Counted from the first letter of the stretch, positions 41,853 to 51,398 are shown. The stretch: DNA of 64,000 bases from Tistrella bauzanensis (GCF_014636235.1 NZ_BMDZ01000006.1:1-64000); one strand, 5' to 3'. The notes: generated by a model not told the origin, from the letters alone. Numbers and translations: made by a program.

Positions 41853-44287
41853 TGTCGATTCTTTCCAAGAACCTCGAGCAGAGCCTGCACCGCGCCTTCG
41901 CCATCGCGAACGCCCGGCGGCACGAATACGCGACGCTCGAACATCTGCTGCTCGCGATGCTGGATGATCAGGATGCGGTTGCTGTCCTGAAGGCATGCGA
42001 CGTGGATGTCGATCGACTGCGCGTCGACCTCAACGACTTCCTCGACAACGAACTCGCCAGTCTGGTGACAGACAGCGGGGTCGAGGCCAAACCGACCATC
42101 AGCTTCCAGCGCGTGATCCAGCGGGCGGCGATCCATGTCCAAAGCTCGGGCCGGGCCGAGGTTACCGGGGCCAATGTCCTGGTCGCCCTGTTCTCGGAAC
42201 GGGAAAGCCATGCGGTCTATTTCCTGCAGACCCAGGACATGTCGCGTCTGGACGCGGTCAACTATATCAGCCATGGCATCGCCAAGGCGTCGGGCATGAC
42301 CGAGAACCGCACCGTGCGCGGCGCCCCGGTCACCGGCCAGGCGCCCGAGGACGAGGCCCAGCGCGAGGGCACCAAGACCGGCCAGAAGGGCAGCGCCAAA
42401 GCCCTGGCCAGTTATTGCGTGAACCTGAACGACAAGGCCCGCGCCGGCAAGATCGACGTCCTGGTCGGTCGTGACGGCGAGGTCGAACGCGCGATCCAGG
42501 TTCTGTGCCGGCGCACCAAGAACAACCCGCTGCTGGTGGGCGACCCCGGTGTCGGCAAGACCGCGATCGCCGAGGGCCTGGCGCGCCGGATCGTGACCGG
42601 CGACGTGCCCGAAGTGCTGAAGGACGCCACCATCTATGCGCTCGACATGGGCGCGTTGCTGGCCGGCACCCGCTATCGCGGCGATTTCGAGGAACGGCTG
42701 AAGGCGGTTGTGACCGAGCTTGAGGCGCAGGACCATGCGGTTCTGTTCATCGACGAGATCCACACCGTCATCGGCGCCGGCGCCACCTCGGGCGGAGCGA
42801 TGGATGCGTCGAACCTGCTGAAGCCGGCGCTTCAGGCCGGCACCATCCGCTGCATGGGCTCCACCACCTACAAGGAGTTCCGCAACTACATCGAAAAGGA
42901 TCGCGCGCTGCTGCGCCGGTTCCAGAAGATCGATGTGTCGGAGCCGACCCCTGAGGATGCGGTGAAGATCCTGAAGGGTCTGAAGCCATATTACGAGAAG
43001 TTCCACGACGTCCAGTATACCGAGGCCGCGCTGAAGGCCGCGGTCGACCTGTCGGTGCGCTATATCCATGAACGCAAACTGCCCGACAAGGCGATCGATC
43101 TGATCGACGAGGTCGGCGCCGCCCAGCGGCTGCTGCCGCCATCGCGCCGCCGCAAGCAGATCAGCGTCAAGGAGATCGAGGGCATCGTTGCCCGCATCGC
43201 CCGCATCCCTGAAAAGAGCGTGTCGGCGCGCGACAAGAACAGCCTGCGCAATCTGGGCGACAACCTGAAGACCGTGGTCTATGGCCAGAATCGGGCGATC
43301 GACGCCCTGTCCAACGCCATCAAGCTGGCCCGTGCCGGCCTGCGCGACCCCGAAAAGCCGATCGGATCCTATCTGTTCACCGGCCCGACCGGCGTGGGCA
43401 AGACCGAGGTGGCCAAGCGTCTGGCCGAAGTGCTGGGCATCAAGCTGATCCGCTTCGACATGTCGGAGTATATGGAGCGCCATTCCGTGTCGCGGCTGAT
43501 CGGCGCACCGCCGGGCTATGTCGGCTTCGACCAGGGCGGCATGCTGACCGACGCGATCGATCAGAACCCGCATGCGGTGCTGCTGCTGGACGAGATCGAA
43601 AAGGCCCATCCCGACCTGTTCAACGTGCTGCTGCAGGTCATGGACTATGGCAAGCTGACCGACCATAACGGCAAGACGGTCGACTTCCGCAACATCGTGC
43701 TGATCATGACCTCGAATGCCGGTGCGGCCGAGATCGCCAAGGCGCCGATCGGCTTCGGCCGCGTCGACCGTGAGGGCGAGGATCAGGACGTCGTGAAGCG
43801 GATGTTCACGCCAGAGTTCCGCAACCGCCTGGATGCCGTCATTCCCTTCGGCCGGCTGCCGATCGACGTGGTGGAACTGGTGGTCGACAAGTTCATCAAC
43901 CAGTTGGAAGCCCAGCTTGCCGACCGCAAGGTCACCATCTCGCTGACCGAGGAGGCTCGCCGCTGGCTGGCCAATGCCGGTTATGACGAGGCGATGGGCG
44001 CCCGGCCACTGGCCCGGGTGATCCAGGAGAAGATCAAGCAGCCGCTGGCCGAAGAGGTGCTGTTCGGGCATCTGGTCGATGGCGGCCATGTCGTGATCGA
44101 TGTCGACGAGGGCAAGCCGGTGTTCCGCTTCGACAGCGGCGTCGACAAGCCGAAGCGCCCCGACCGGCCGCGTGGCGGCCGTCGCGGTGGCGGCTCGGTG
44201 CCCGATACCGGCCCGACCGGCCCCGAAGGCGATGGTGGCGAGGCGACGAGCCCCAACCACGATCAGATGCCGGAACCGGTGGTGTAA
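41852..44287 (+). CDS. clpA: ATP-dependent protease ATPase subunit ClpA
   Basis: The AAA+ unfoldase that feeds ClpP. The 811-residue protein has the N-terminal ClpN domain ([25 protein letters not shown]), a first AAA module with Walker [16 protein letters not shown] and Walker [15 protein letters not shown], a second module with [16 protein letters not shown] and [15 protein letters not shown], and a C-terminal D2-small domain ([22 protein letters not shown]). The last 50 residues are a polar Pro/Gly-rich tail. The frame is open slightly upstream, but the ATG at 41852, overlapping clpS, begins [12 protein letters not shown]. An intrinsic terminator follows at 44319. ClpP is not encoded nearby. 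Confidence 0.96.
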   Translation: MSILSKNLEQSLHRAFAIANARRHEYATLEHLLLAMLDDQDAVAVLKACDVDVDRLRVDLNDFLDNELASLVTDSGVEAKPTISFQRVIQRAAIHVQSSGRAEVTGANVLVALFSERESHAVYFLQTQDMSRLDAVNYISHGIAKASGMTENRTVRGAPVTGQAPEDEAQREGTKTGQKGSAKALASYCVNLNDKARAGKIDVLVGRDGEVERAIQVLCRRTKNNPLLVGDPGVGKTAIAEGLARRIVTGDVPEVLKDATIYALDMGALLAGTRYRGDFEERLKAVVTELEAQDHAVLFIDEIHTVIGAGATSGGAMDASNLLKPALQAGTIRCMGSTTYKEFRNYIEKDRALLRRFQKIDVSEPTPEDAVKILKGLKPYYEKFHDVQYTEAALKAAVDLSVRYIHERKLPDKAIDLIDEVGAAQRLLPPSRRRKQISVKEIEGIVARIARIPEKSVSARDKNSLRNLGDNLKTVVYGQNRAIDALSNAIKLARAGLRDPEKPIGSYLFTGPTGVGKTEVAKRLAEVLGIKLIRFDMSEYMERHSVSRLIGAPPGYVGFDQGGMLTDAIDQNPHAVLLLDEIEKAHPDLFNVLLQVMDYGKLTDHNGKTVDFRNIVLIMTSNAGAAEIAKAPIGFGRVDREGEDQDVVKRMFTPEFRNRLDAVIPFGRLPIDVVELVVDKFINQLEAQLADRKVTISLTEEARRWLANAGYDEAMGARPLARVIQEKIKQPLAEEVLFGHLVDGGHVVIDVDEGKPVFRFDSGVDKPKRPDRPRGGRRGGGSVPDTGPTGPEGDGGEATSPNHDQMPEPVV

Positions 44288-44318
44288 CACCGACACCAGC
44301 CACGGTCGCCGGCCAATC

Positions 44319-44361
44319 AAGCCGGCCACAGCCCCCGCCAGGGGTTTGTGGCCGGCTTTTT
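44319..44361 (+). terminator. Intrinsic terminator after clpA
   Basis: A 12-bp perfect stem aagccggccaca (44319-44330) / tgtggccggctt (44347-44358), loop of 16 nt, followed by T residues (44359-44361, continuing a TTTTT run from the stem end). Confidence 0.85.
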
Positions 44362-44766
44362 CGTGCGCGCTGCCGGCTTTCGTCAGGACGCACACAGTCA
44401 AAATTGTTTCACGATGCGGACTGTCGCGGCCTCTGCCCGGCAGTTTCCGCCCAAGGCACTTGACGGACAGGCGATTTTGCCAATAACCTCAAGTAGAAAT
44501 CTGATGCACGGATGAACGTGCACACCGCGGTGCCGGCCTTGAAGCCGGCCTGCAGAAGCGCTATCGGTTCCCCACAGACCAATCGGTTGCCCCGCCCAGA
44601 CGGGCGTCCCGACCATATTCCGCACATAATGTCGCGCGCCTGCGCTGGTGTCGTGTGCCATGGCAGGGCTGTTACGCCTGTTCGCCGGAGCCCGCGCCAA
44701 GAAGCCCCACCGCCGGGCCATATCGCGGACCCGATGGGTTGTTGTTGTCAGATCGGTCCGTCACCC
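44362..44766. other. Intergenic region with a possible promoter
   Basis: 405 bp before the orphan gene at 44767. TTGACG (44460-44465), 16 bp, then AATAAC (44482-44487) could be a promoter; the region around it is relatively AT-rich (tttgccaataacctcaag). The remaining 280-bp leader shows no recognised element. Confidence 0.4.
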
Positions 44767-45516
44767 ATGATCCCTGCGATCGACCTTGCCGACCCGCGCC
44801 TTGCAGACGCGCTGCCACCGGGGTTGTACCGGCGGGCCGTGCTGCGGATGATGCTGGCGGCTGCCGCCCCCAAAGCGATGCCGGCGCCGTCGATAGCAAT
44901 GGGCATGCCGGCCCAGCCATCCCATCATGCGGCCAGTTGCTGGGCTGCGGCCGGCATCGGCTTGGCAGCCGGCTGTCTGCGGACCACCGGCGCGCCCTGT
45001 TCCACCCCCGATCTGGCATCGCGCATGCTGCTGATTGCGGGCGCGCTGGAGCAGGCCGCGGCTCAACTGGACCCGTTGGCCCTGTCGGACGGCGTTCTGC
45101 CACCGCCCCCTGGCGATCCGGCCGATTTCTGCAGCGAAGGCGGTCTGGTCGCCGATATGGTCCGCCTCAATCTGCGGTTTCTGGTGATCCATGCCTGCCT
45201 GCACACGCTGCCCGCAACACAGGCGCCGCTTGCCCTTGAAGCGGTACGGGCAGCACTGGCACTGACATTGTCGGTCATCGAGCCGGCAATGACCGGAGGA
45301 CTCGCAGCCTTCGTCGAAAACGTCATCCGCACGCAGATCCTGCCGCCTGAACCGCAGGGCACACCGCGCCGGATGCAGCCGACGGTCCCCGCGGCACCGC
45401 CATCATCCGGCGATGGCACGGCCGCCGCGACCGGCGGCGATCCCGCCAGCGACAGTTGGGCCGCGCCACGGCCTATCGTTGCGGCCGTGCCGCCGCCGAC
45501 GCTGCGCCGGGCTTGA
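44767..45516 (+). CDS. Hypothetical protein, Ala/Cys-containing
   Basis: A 249-residue open frame that I do not recognise. It begins MIPAIDLADPRLADALPPGLYRR, has several short hydrophobic helices (HHAASCWAAAGIGLAAGC, ASRMLLIAGALEQAAAQL, VRLNLRFLVIHACLHTLP) and ends in a low-complexity Pro/Ala tail of about 60 residues. The frame is open upstream to 44512, but that part is Arg/Pro-rich as in shadow frames. No ribosome-binding site is clear before ATG 44767. The 3' 44 bp overlap the convergent DUF6445 gene. It may be a genuine lineage-specific gene or a spurious GC-rich frame. Confidence 0.45.
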   Translation: MIPAIDLADPRLADALPPGLYRRAVLRMMLAAAAPKAMPAPSIAMGMPAQPSHHAASCWAAAGIGLAAGCLRTTGAPCSTPDLASRMLLIAGALEQAAAQLDPLALSDGVLPPPPGDPADFCSEGGLVADMVRLNLRFLVIHACLHTLPATQAPLALEAVRAALALTLSVIEPAMTGGLAAFVENVIRTQILPPEPQGTPRRMQPTVPAAPPSSGDGTAAATGGDPASDSWAAPRPIVAAVPPPTLRRA

Positions 45517-46117
45517 AGAACAGGATCTGGACCAGGCGGCCGTTCTCGGGTCTATCGCCGAAATCCTCGCCGCTGGTGTGCCACAGCCAGGGCCGGAACA
45601 GGATCAGCCGGTTGAACTTCATCGGCAGAACCATCTGCAGATCCCATTTCGACCGGTCGCCGCCATCGCGCTTCAGCACCGTGTCCAAGACCTCGTCGGG
45701 CGTGGCACAGCCGAATTTCGCCTGGGCTTCCTCGTTGCTCAGCGGCGCACGGTCGGTGCCGGTTTCCTTGTGCCGGAAAAATTCGGTGCCGCCGCGGGCA
45801 TGTTCGTCCAGCGACAGGAACACGATGCCGGCCCAGGCGCAGCCCGGGTCGATATGCACCACGCCGGCCCGGGTGTCGGCGGCATAGGACAGCCGGCATT
45901 TGCCATGGGCCATGCCGCGATTGCCCGCCACCGGTTCGCGCACCAGATAGCTGAACATGCGGTCGCTGTCGGGCGGCAGCATGAATTGTCTGGAATTGCG
46001 GCCGGGAAAATAGATCCCCGGCCCTTCCACCATCGGGTAATCCAGCGCCAGCGCCTGAGCGCGCACCTCAAGCGGGTTTTCGTAGAAGTCGTCGACGACG
46101 ATCATCGACTGATGCAT
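45473..46117 (-). CDS. DUF6445 family protein (possible 2OG/Fe-type fold)
   Basis: A 214-residue protein that matches DUF6445: MIVVDDFYENPLEVRAQALALDYP at the start, an H-x-D pair in RAGVVHIDPGCAWAGIVFLSLDEHARGGTEFFRH and a distal WLWHTSGEDFGDRPENGRLVQILFF with His and Arg. The order HxD...H...R resembles the metal and cosubstrate ligands of 2-oxoglutarate/Fe(II) oxygenases, so a jelly-roll oxygenase-like fold is plausible, but the activity is unproven. The start at 46117 is preceded by a GGAG about 9 nt upstream. DUF6445 genes occur with flagellar or surface-modification genes in some genomes; here the neighbour is mipZ. Confidence 0.78.
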   Translation of the reverse strand: MHQSMIVVDDFYENPLEVRAQALALDYPMVEGPGIYFPGRNSRQFMLPPDSDRMFSYLVREPVAGNRGMAHGKCRLSYAADTRAGVVHIDPGCAWAGIVFLSLDEHARGGTEFFRHKETGTDRAPLSNEEAQAKFGCATPDEVLDTVLKRDGGDRSKWDLQMVLPMKFNRLILFRPWLWHTSGEDFGDRPENGRLVQILFFKPGAASAAARPQR

Positions 46118-46204
46118 GACGGGGCACTCCGGCGGGATCTGGACCGGGTGCATTCCATCATGCCGCCCGCGGCATCGCAACCCGCGGCCGTGGCGGTCAT
46201 GGTA

Positions 46205-47041
46205 TCACAGGATCAGGTCGCGGCCGTCCAGCATCGGCAGGCGCAAGGCCTCGATCAGGCCGCGCACCTCGTGGCGGGCGGCGATATGCGACATCGACAG
46301 CGAGATATTGGCGTCGACGTCGCGCAGATCCAGCATGGTCAGCCCACGCAGGAACAACTCACGATAAATCACCCGGTCGCCGAAGCCGGGCGCCACACGA
46401 AAGCCCACCCGCCGCGACAACTGTTCCACCACCCGGCTCATATCGCGCTTGTTGCGGCTTTCGGTCGATGACAGGCGGTTGCGCATCACCACCCAGTCGA
46501 TGGTGCCGCGATCGCGGATGGCGCGGTTCTTCTTCTCGTTCCACACCATCTCGGCATAGACGCTGGGCCCCAGCACCTTCAGCGTTTCAGGATCCACCCG
46601 CGCCAGCACGTCCAGGTCAATGAAACTGTCATTGATCGGCGTGATCAACGTGTCGGCAAAGGAATGAGCCAGTCGCGCCAGGAAATGATCGCTGCCTGGG
46701 CTGTCGATGATCACCACGTCATTGTCACGGGCCAGTTTGGCAAGAGCGGTGATGAAGTTTTCACGCTCTTCCGCCTCGACATCCGTGCGGTTCTGTTTGT
46801 CTGATCGCGCGATGACCGCGTTTTCCGGCACAGGCATCCAGTTCGGCTGGTCGCGTGCGAAAATGGTCCGGTTTTCGATATACCGGCTGATGGTCCGCTG
46901 GCGGCCATCGATATCGATCACGCCCACCTTCTGCCCCAGCTTCATCAGCCCGACCGCCAGATGCATGGCGGTGGTCGACTTGCCGGAGCCGCCCTTTTCG
47001 TTGCCCAGCACGATGATATGCGCAGGGATCTGACCGCCCAT
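46205..47041 (-). CDS. mipZ: Division-plane positioning ATPase MipZ
   Basis: A ParA/MinD-type ATPase that forms a polar gradient and blocks FtsZ assembly away from midcell in alphaproteobacteria. The 278-residue protein opens MGGQIPAHIIVLGNEKGGSGKSTTAMHL (deviant Walker A KGGSGKST), then VGVIDIDGRQRT, VVIIDSPGSDHFLA and a long family-specific region (ETLKVLGPSVYAEMVWNEKK, IDWVVMRNRLSS). The GSD with Asp after SPG and IDIDGRQ are typical of MipZ, not of ParA. Its presence is strong evidence for an alphaproteobacterial host. The gene is transcribed singly, divergent from the acyl-CoA synthetase gene. Confidence 0.95.
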   Translation of the reverse strand: MGGQIPAHIIVLGNEKGGSGKSTTAMHLAVGLMKLGQKVGVIDIDGRQRTISRYIENRTIFARDQPNWMPVPENAVIARSDKQNRTDVEAEERENFITALAKLARDNDVVIIDSPGSDHFLARLAHSFADTLITPINDSFIDLDVLARVDPETLKVLGPSVYAEMVWNEKKNRAIRDRGTIDWVVMRNRLSSTESRNKRDMSRVVEQLSRRVGFRVAPGFGDRVIYRELFLRGLTMLDLRDVDANISLSMSHIAARHEVRGLIEALRLPMLDGRDLIL

Positions 47042-47262
47042 GCCCGTTATATCCCTTTGAATCCCGCCCGAAAGCCCCTGGCCGCACGGATCCGTGCCGC
47101 TGCCGCACGATAGCGGGGTGTACGGGCGGGTCAAGCGGCTGTTGGACCGCCAGCCCCGACAGTGCCAACTTATTGGGCAAGGTCGTGGCGGGACTTGTAC
47201 GATGCACCGCCGCCGGGGCAGGATCGGCAGATGCCGTACCGCCATCCGAAGGATCATACCCA

Positions 47263-48912
47263 ATGCTGCAAGCCCCCCGCCCCGAGGAAACCACGGCCGC
47301 GTGGCGCGCCCGCTTCCGCTGGTCAGTGCCGCCGCGGATCAACATCGCCCACCAGACCGTGGGCCGCTGGGCGGCCGAAACACCTGATCGGACGGCGCTG
47401 GTGCATGTCGATGAAAATGGCGGCCGGCAGGTGTTCAGCTTCGCCGATCTGGACCGTCAGGCGGCGCGGCTGGCGGCCGGCCTGCTGCATCTGGGCGTGC
47501 AGCCCGGCGACCGGGTCGGCATCTGCCTGAGCCAGAGCCCCGAAGCGGCGCTGGCGCATCTGGCGGTCTATCGGATCGGCGCGATCGCCCTGCCGCTGTT
47601 CACGCTGTTCGGGCCGGAAGCGCTGGCCTTCCGGCTGGCCGACAGCGGCGCCCGCGCCGTGGTGGTCGATCCCGGCCGGGTGGAGGCGCTGATGTCGGTC
47701 AGGGCCGACTGCCCCGATCTTGCCCATGTGATCGTGACCGGCCCGGAGCCGGTGGCCGCCGGCACCACCGCCTTCGCCCGCCTGCTCCGCGATGCCACCG
47801 GCGCCCTGCCCGGCATTCTGGATACCGCCGCCGACGACCCGGCGGTGATCATCTATACTTCGGGCACCACCGGCAATCCCAAGGGGGCGCTGCATGCCCA
47901 CCGGGTGCTGACCGGCCATCTGCCCGGTGTTCAGATGCCCCATGATTTTCCGCCACAGGCCGGCGATATGTTCTGGACCCCCGCCGACTGGGCCTGGATC
48001 GGTGGCCTGCTGGACGTGCTGCTGCCGGCCTGGGCCATGGGCCTGCCGGTGCTGTCGCAGCGGATGCGTAAATTCGACCCTGAGGCCGCCTTCCGGCTGA
48101 TGGCAGCCGAGCGGGTGCGCAACGTGTTCCTGCCGCCGACGGCGCTGAAGCTGATGCGCGGGGTGAGCCGTGCGGCCATGCCCGCCGATCTGGCCCTGCG
48201 CAGTGTCGGCAGCGGTGGCGAGAGCCTGGGATCGGAGCTGCTCGACTGGGGCCGCGACACCTTCGGCGTGCCGATCAACGAGTTCTATGGCCAGACCGAG
48301 TGCAATCTGGTGGTGTCGTGCAACCAGCGCATCGAGCCATCGCCGCCCGGCGCCATGGGCCGCGCGGTGCCCGGCCACGACGTCGCCATCGTCGATGAGG
48401 ACGGCCAGCCGGTGGCCGATGGCATGGCAGGCGAAATCGCCGTGGCCGCCCCAGATCCGGTGATGTTCCTGCGCTATTGGAACAACCCTGCCGCAACCGA
48501 GGCCAAGTTCCGCGCCGGCCGGCTGCTGACCGGCGATATGGGCCGTCGCGACGCCCAGGGACTGTTCCATTTCATGGGCCGCGCCGACGATGTCATCACC
48601 AGCGGCGGCTATCGCATCGGCCCGGGGGAGATCGAGGATTGCCTGATCCGCCATCCGGCCGTGGCCATGGCGGCGGTGATCGGCAAGCCCGATGCGCTGC
48701 GCACCGAAATCGTGAAGGCCTTTGTGGTGCCGGCCGCGGGGGTCGAGCCCTCGGACGATCTGGCGCGCCAGCTGGGGCAGCATGTCCGCGACCGGCTGGC
48801 CGCCCATGAATACCCCCGCGAGATCGCCTTCGTTGCCGAGCTGCCGATGACCGCAACGGGTAAGATCATGAGGCGGGTGCTCAAGGATCGCGAGGCACGC
48901 AAAGGCGATTGA
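47263..48912 (+). CDS. Acyl-CoA synthetase (AMP-forming), acetyl/medium-chain type
   Basis: A 549-residue ANL ligase forming acyl-CoA from a short or medium-chain acid, ATP and CoA. Seen: VIIYTSGTTGNPKGALHAH (P-loop), FYGQTECNLVV, RYWNNPAATEAKFRAGRLLTGDMG, the hinge GRADDVITSGGYRIGPGEIE and the catalytic Lys in MTATGKIMRRVLKDRE. The TGDMGRRDAQG and WTPADWAWIGGLLDVLLPAW segments are typical of the AcsA/medium-chain group. AAGGA at 47249-47253 supports ATG 47263. It is not part of the NRPS cluster and serves general acid activation. Confidence 0.9.
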   Translation: MLQAPRPEETTAAWRARFRWSVPPRINIAHQTVGRWAAETPDRTALVHVDENGGRQVFSFADLDRQAARLAAGLLHLGVQPGDRVGICLSQSPEAALAHLAVYRIGAIALPLFTLFGPEALAFRLADSGARAVVVDPGRVEALMSVRADCPDLAHVIVTGPEPVAAGTTAFARLLRDATGALPGILDTAADDPAVIIYTSGTTGNPKGALHAHRVLTGHLPGVQMPHDFPPQAGDMFWTPADWAWIGGLLDVLLPAWAMGLPVLSQRMRKFDPEAAFRLMAAERVRNVFLPPTALKLMRGVSRAAMPADLALRSVGSGGESLGSELLDWGRDTFGVPINEFYGQTECNLVVSCNQRIEPSPPGAMGRAVPGHDVAIVDEDGQPVADGMAGEIAVAAPDPVMFLRYWNNPAATEAKFRAGRLLTGDMGRRDAQGLFHFMGRADDVITSGGYRIGPGEIEDCLIRHPAVAMAAVIGKPDALRTEIVKAFVVPAAGVEPSDDLARQLGQHVRDRLAAHEYPREIAFVAELPMTATGKIMRRVLKDREARKGD

Positions 48913-49027
48913 CATTCATTCTCAGAGTCGCCACTCTGATTTTGCGAGCGGTTCGCAACGGTTCCCGGGCCACCTATCCCTCCCCCGGGCCGGGGCGACC
49001 GCACCCGATCGGAGGCTGCGGCTCAGA

Positions 49028-49234
49028 ATGTATATCTGCATCTGCAACGGATTGACTGAACGGCGCGTGCGTGAGGCGGCAGCCAGCGCGCGCAGTGTCT
49101 CCGGTGTCTATCGCGCCCTGGACAGCCGGCCGCAATGCGGCAAGTGCATCGATTGTGTACGCGGCATGCTGGCCGGTTGCGGCGGCACCGGCGATGCCGC
49201 CAACACCACCATTCCGGCTTCGGTTCGCGCCTGA
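49028..49234 (+). CDS. bfd: Bacterioferritin-associated ferredoxin
   Basis: A 68-residue [2Fe-2S] protein that reduces bacterioferritin and releases stored iron. Seen: MYICICNGLTERRVREA with the C-x-C pair (C4, C6), and PQCGKCIDC with the C-x-x-C pair (C37, C40) that completes the four ligands of the BFD fold. The C-terminal tail is longer than the minimal form and ends in a Gly/Cys segment (AGCGGTGDA). It lies 245 bp upstream of bfr on the same strand, the usual partner. Confidence 0.93.
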   Translation: MYICICNGLTERRVREAAASARSVSGVYRALDSRPQCGKCIDCVRGMLAGCGGTGDAANTTIPASVRA

Positions 49235-49287
49235 TTTTCAGCCGCAGGCAATTCCGGCGCCCTTGCGGCGCAGTCGCTGTAAAGCAT

Positions 49288-49333
49288 ACGAAGTTGAGAC
49301 GCAGCCGCAGTCAAAACACGAAGTTGCGACGCA
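49288..49333. promoter_or_regulatory. Direct repeats in the bfd-bfr intergenic region
   Basis: Two 16-bp direct repeats acgaagttGaGACGCA-type (49288-49303 and 49318-49333, one mismatch) are 30 bp apart, near three helical turns. They lie downstream of bfd and upstream of bfr and may be binding sites for an iron-responsive regulator (Irr or RirA type is plausible but not shown). Confidence 0.45.
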
Positions 49334-49368
49334 AACTCAAGTAATCACAGGGGAAATCTGAAAATAAT

Positions 49369-49396
49369 GGCCGTCCCGACTGGCATCGGGGCGGCC
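49369..49396 (+). terminator. Hairpin between bfd and bfr
   Basis: ggccgtcccga (49369-49379) pairs with tcggggcggcc (49386-49396), one G-U pair, 6-nt loop; followed by cttcgtcct rather than a T-run. It may attenuate read-through from bfd into bfr. Confidence 0.5.
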
Positions 49397-49478
49397 CTTC
49401 GTCCTATATTCTCTCCAAGACGGCTGTGCCACGCGCCCCGGCCGCGCCACAGGTCACAAGAATGAGGACGAGACGACC

Positions 49479-49964
49479 ATGAAGGGCGATCCGAAGATCA
49501 TCAAGCACCTCAACATGGTGCTGAAGAATGAGCTGACGGCCATCAACCAGTACTTCCTGCACGCCCGCATGCTGAAGAACTGGGGCTATCGCAAGCTGGC
49601 GCATGTCGAGTATCACGAGTCGATCGACGAGATGAAGCACGCCGATCAGGTGATCGAGCGCATCCTGTTCCTGGAAGGCCTGCCGAACCTTCAGGATCTG
49701 GGCAAGCTGCATATCGGCGAGACCGTGCCGGAAATGCTCCAGGCCGATCTGGATCTGGAGATGAAGGCGATCCCCGACCTCAAGGCCGCGATCGTCGATT
49801 GCGAGACCAAGGCCGACTTCGTCACCCGCGACCTGTTCCGCTCGATCCTGAAGAGCGAGGAAGACCATGTCGACTGGCTGGAAACCCAACTGGGCCTGGT
49901 CGACGCGCTGGGCCTTCAGAACTACCTTCAGACCGCCGCCGGCGAGATCGAAGACGGCAGCTGA
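49479..49964 (+). CDS. bfr: Bacterioferritin
   Basis: A heme-binding ferritin that assembles into a 24-subunit shell and stores iron. The 161-residue protein has the ferroxidase ligands in [15 protein letters not shown] (E18 region), [24 protein letters not shown] (E51, H54 pattern and the heme-ligating Met of IDEMKH near M52) and [12 protein letters not shown]. Length and start ([19 protein letters not shown]) match the family exactly. It follows bfd, and a 20-bp perfect hairpin ends the transcript. Confidence 0.97.
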   Translation: MKGDPKIIKHLNMVLKNELTAINQYFLHARMLKNWGYRKLAHVEYHESIDEMKHADQVIERILFLEGLPNLQDLGKLHIGETVPEMLQADLDLEMKAIPDLKAAIVDCETKADFVTRDLFRSILKSEEDHVDWLETQLGLVDALGLQNYLQTAAGEIEDGS

Positions 49965-50000
49965 GCCTGCGCCGCACAGCGGCACCAACCGGACTTCGAC

Positions 50001-50049
50001 ACAAGGAAACGGGCCGGCGGATCATCATTCCGCCGGCCCGTTTCCTTGT
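50001..50049 (+). terminator. 20-bp perfect hairpin after bfr
   Basis: acaaggaaacgggccggcgg (50001-50020) is fully complementary to 50030-50049 around a 9-nt loop. Strong bidirectional-type terminator without a long T-tract; the stem ends in A/T pairs. Confidence 0.85.
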
Positions 50050-50139
50050 GGGTGCCGTGCCCGGCTGCGCCCAAGCGCCGCAGGCGGGCCAGCCGCTGCC
50101 AGCCCTTGCGGCGGCGCGCTGTCGTGCTAGGGTGTCGCT

Positions 50140-50583
50140 ATGGGGCAGGCATTCCGATATCTGATCACCGCGCGGGGCATCACCGCACAGGCGCTGCGTC
50201 GCATCTGGGCGGCGTTGGCCCTGCTTGGCATGTTTGTGGCCATTGCCGGCCAGTCTCCGGCCCAGATGCCGATGCAGCACGAGCACGGCACCATGCCGGC
50301 CCTGTCATCCACCGCCGATGACGGGATGATCCTGCACGCCGCAAGCTGCGTGGCACCGGCCGACGAGGCTGCCGCGACAGCCGGGCAGGCCGATATGCCG
50401 GCAGGCCATGGCATGGCCGGCGGTTGCTGCGTCAGTCTGTGTGCCCCGGGGCTCGCCCCCGCCGCCGGCAGCGATGCCGGCATGCCGGCCTTCGTGACGA
50501 GCCGGCGCGCGCCACCTGCCGCTCAGGTGCTTGTCGCCACCATCGCCGACGATCTGTTCCGCCCGCCACGCCGTCAGCTATGA
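50140..50583 (+). CDS. Small secreted Met/His-rich protein of the copper operon
   Basis: A 147-residue protein with an N-terminal signal-like helix (AALALLGMFVAIAGQSPAQ, about 25-43) and a mature part rich in Met, His and Cys: MPMQHEHGTM, ADMPAGHGMAGGCCVSLC. These residues can bind Cu(I). It is the first gene before the cupredoxin, CopA and CopB genes, so a role in periplasmic copper handling is likely. I do not recognise an exact family; DUF2946-type proteins are similar in size and cysteine pattern. The TGA is followed by a predicted three-way junction RNA (50590-50654). Confidence 0.72.
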   Translation: MGQAFRYLITARGITAQALRRIWAALALLGMFVAIAGQSPAQMPMQHEHGTMPALSSTADDGMILHAASCVAPADEAAATAGQADMPAGHGMAGGCCVSLCAPGLAPAAGSDAGMPAFVTSRRAPPAAQVLVATIADDLFRPPRRQL

Positions 50584-50589
50584 CCCGCT

Positions 50590-50654
50590 GACGGCAAGCC
50601 GGCCCGCGCAGGACCACATCTGCGCGGACCACCGCTGCTCGCGGTCTTGCCGTC
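50590..50654 (+). ncRNA. Candidate three-way junction RNA element
   Basis: Three nested perfect helices: P1 gacggcaag (50590-50598) / cttgccgtc (50646-50654), P2 ccgcgcag (50604-50611) / ctgcgcgg (50620-50627) and P3 accgc (50631-50635) / gcggt (50641-50645). P3 abuts P1 with no unpaired base and should stack on it. It lies in the 186-nt interval before the cupredoxin start. It could be a cis-regulatory leader or a complex terminator. Chance pairing in GC-rich DNA cannot be ruled out. Confidence 0.4.
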
Positions 50655-50769
50655 TCCGTTTTCATAAAGAGGGTCGCCCAGTCTCGCCCGACCTGCCGGC
50701 CGCGCGATCCTCCGTCTGACACTGCCCGTCCGGCATCACCGGCCGGGCTTCGGAACGGACCGTGCTTTC

Positions 50770-51384
50770 ATGTCGATGACAGCCATCACGCCCCGACGCG
50801 CCAGCAGCGCCGTCGGCACCATCACTCTTGCCCTGACCGCCGTGCTGACGGCCACCATCATCGCCTCGGCCGCACCGGCCCGCGCCGATGGCGGTCACGG
50901 CTTCGCCTTCGGCAGGCCGGCCACGGCGACCGAGGCCACCCGCAGCGTCACCATCACCATGCGCGACGTTCTGTTCGAGCCCGACAGCCTGACGGTGGCA
51001 CCCGGAGAGGTGATCCGTTTCGTGCTGAAAAACGAGGGCGCGCTTCTTCACGAGTTCAATCTCGGCACGCCCGACATGCATGCCCGCCATCAGCGCGAAA
51101 TGGCGATGATGATGGAGCACGGCATGCTGACCGCGACCGGCATGCGGGAGATGCCGGCCATGGATCACGCCCGGATCTCCGGCATGGATATGTCTGGCAA
51201 GACCATGTCTGGCATGGACATGTCGGACATGAAACATGACGACCCGAACAGCGTGCTGGTGGCGCCGGGCGGCACGGCGGAACTGGTCTGGCAGTTCGCA
51301 AAAGCCGACGCGCTGGAATTCGCCTGCAACGTTCCAGGCCATTACGAGTCCGGGATGATCGGACCGATCGGCTTCGGGCAGTGA
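50770..51384 (+). CDS. Cupredoxin-domain copper-binding protein
   Basis: A 204-residue periplasmic cupredoxin. After a signal peptide (LALTAVLTATIIASAAPARA, about 19-38) comes a Greek-key domain with type-1 copper ligands: His in GALLHEFNLG, and C-x4-H-x4-M in FACNVPGHYESGM. A Met-rich insertion (MMMEHGMLTATGMREM, then MDMSGKTMSGMDMSDMKH) should bind extra Cu(I). It probably hands copper to or from CopA. The start at ATG 50770 is 186 bp after the upstream gene. A GTG in its stop codon overlaps the CopA frame, but CopA starts at 51399. Confidence 0.88.
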   Translation: MSMTAITPRRASSAVGTITLALTAVLTATIIASAAPARADGGHGFAFGRPATATEATRSVTITMRDVLFEPDSLTVAPGEVIRFVLKNEGALLHEFNLGTPDMHARHQREMAMMMEHGMLTATGMREMPAMDHARISGMDMSGKTMSGMDMSDMKHDDPNSVLVAPGGTAELVWQFAKADALEFACNVPGHYESGMIGPIGFGQ

Positions 51385-51398
51385 GGCGGGAGGTCAGG

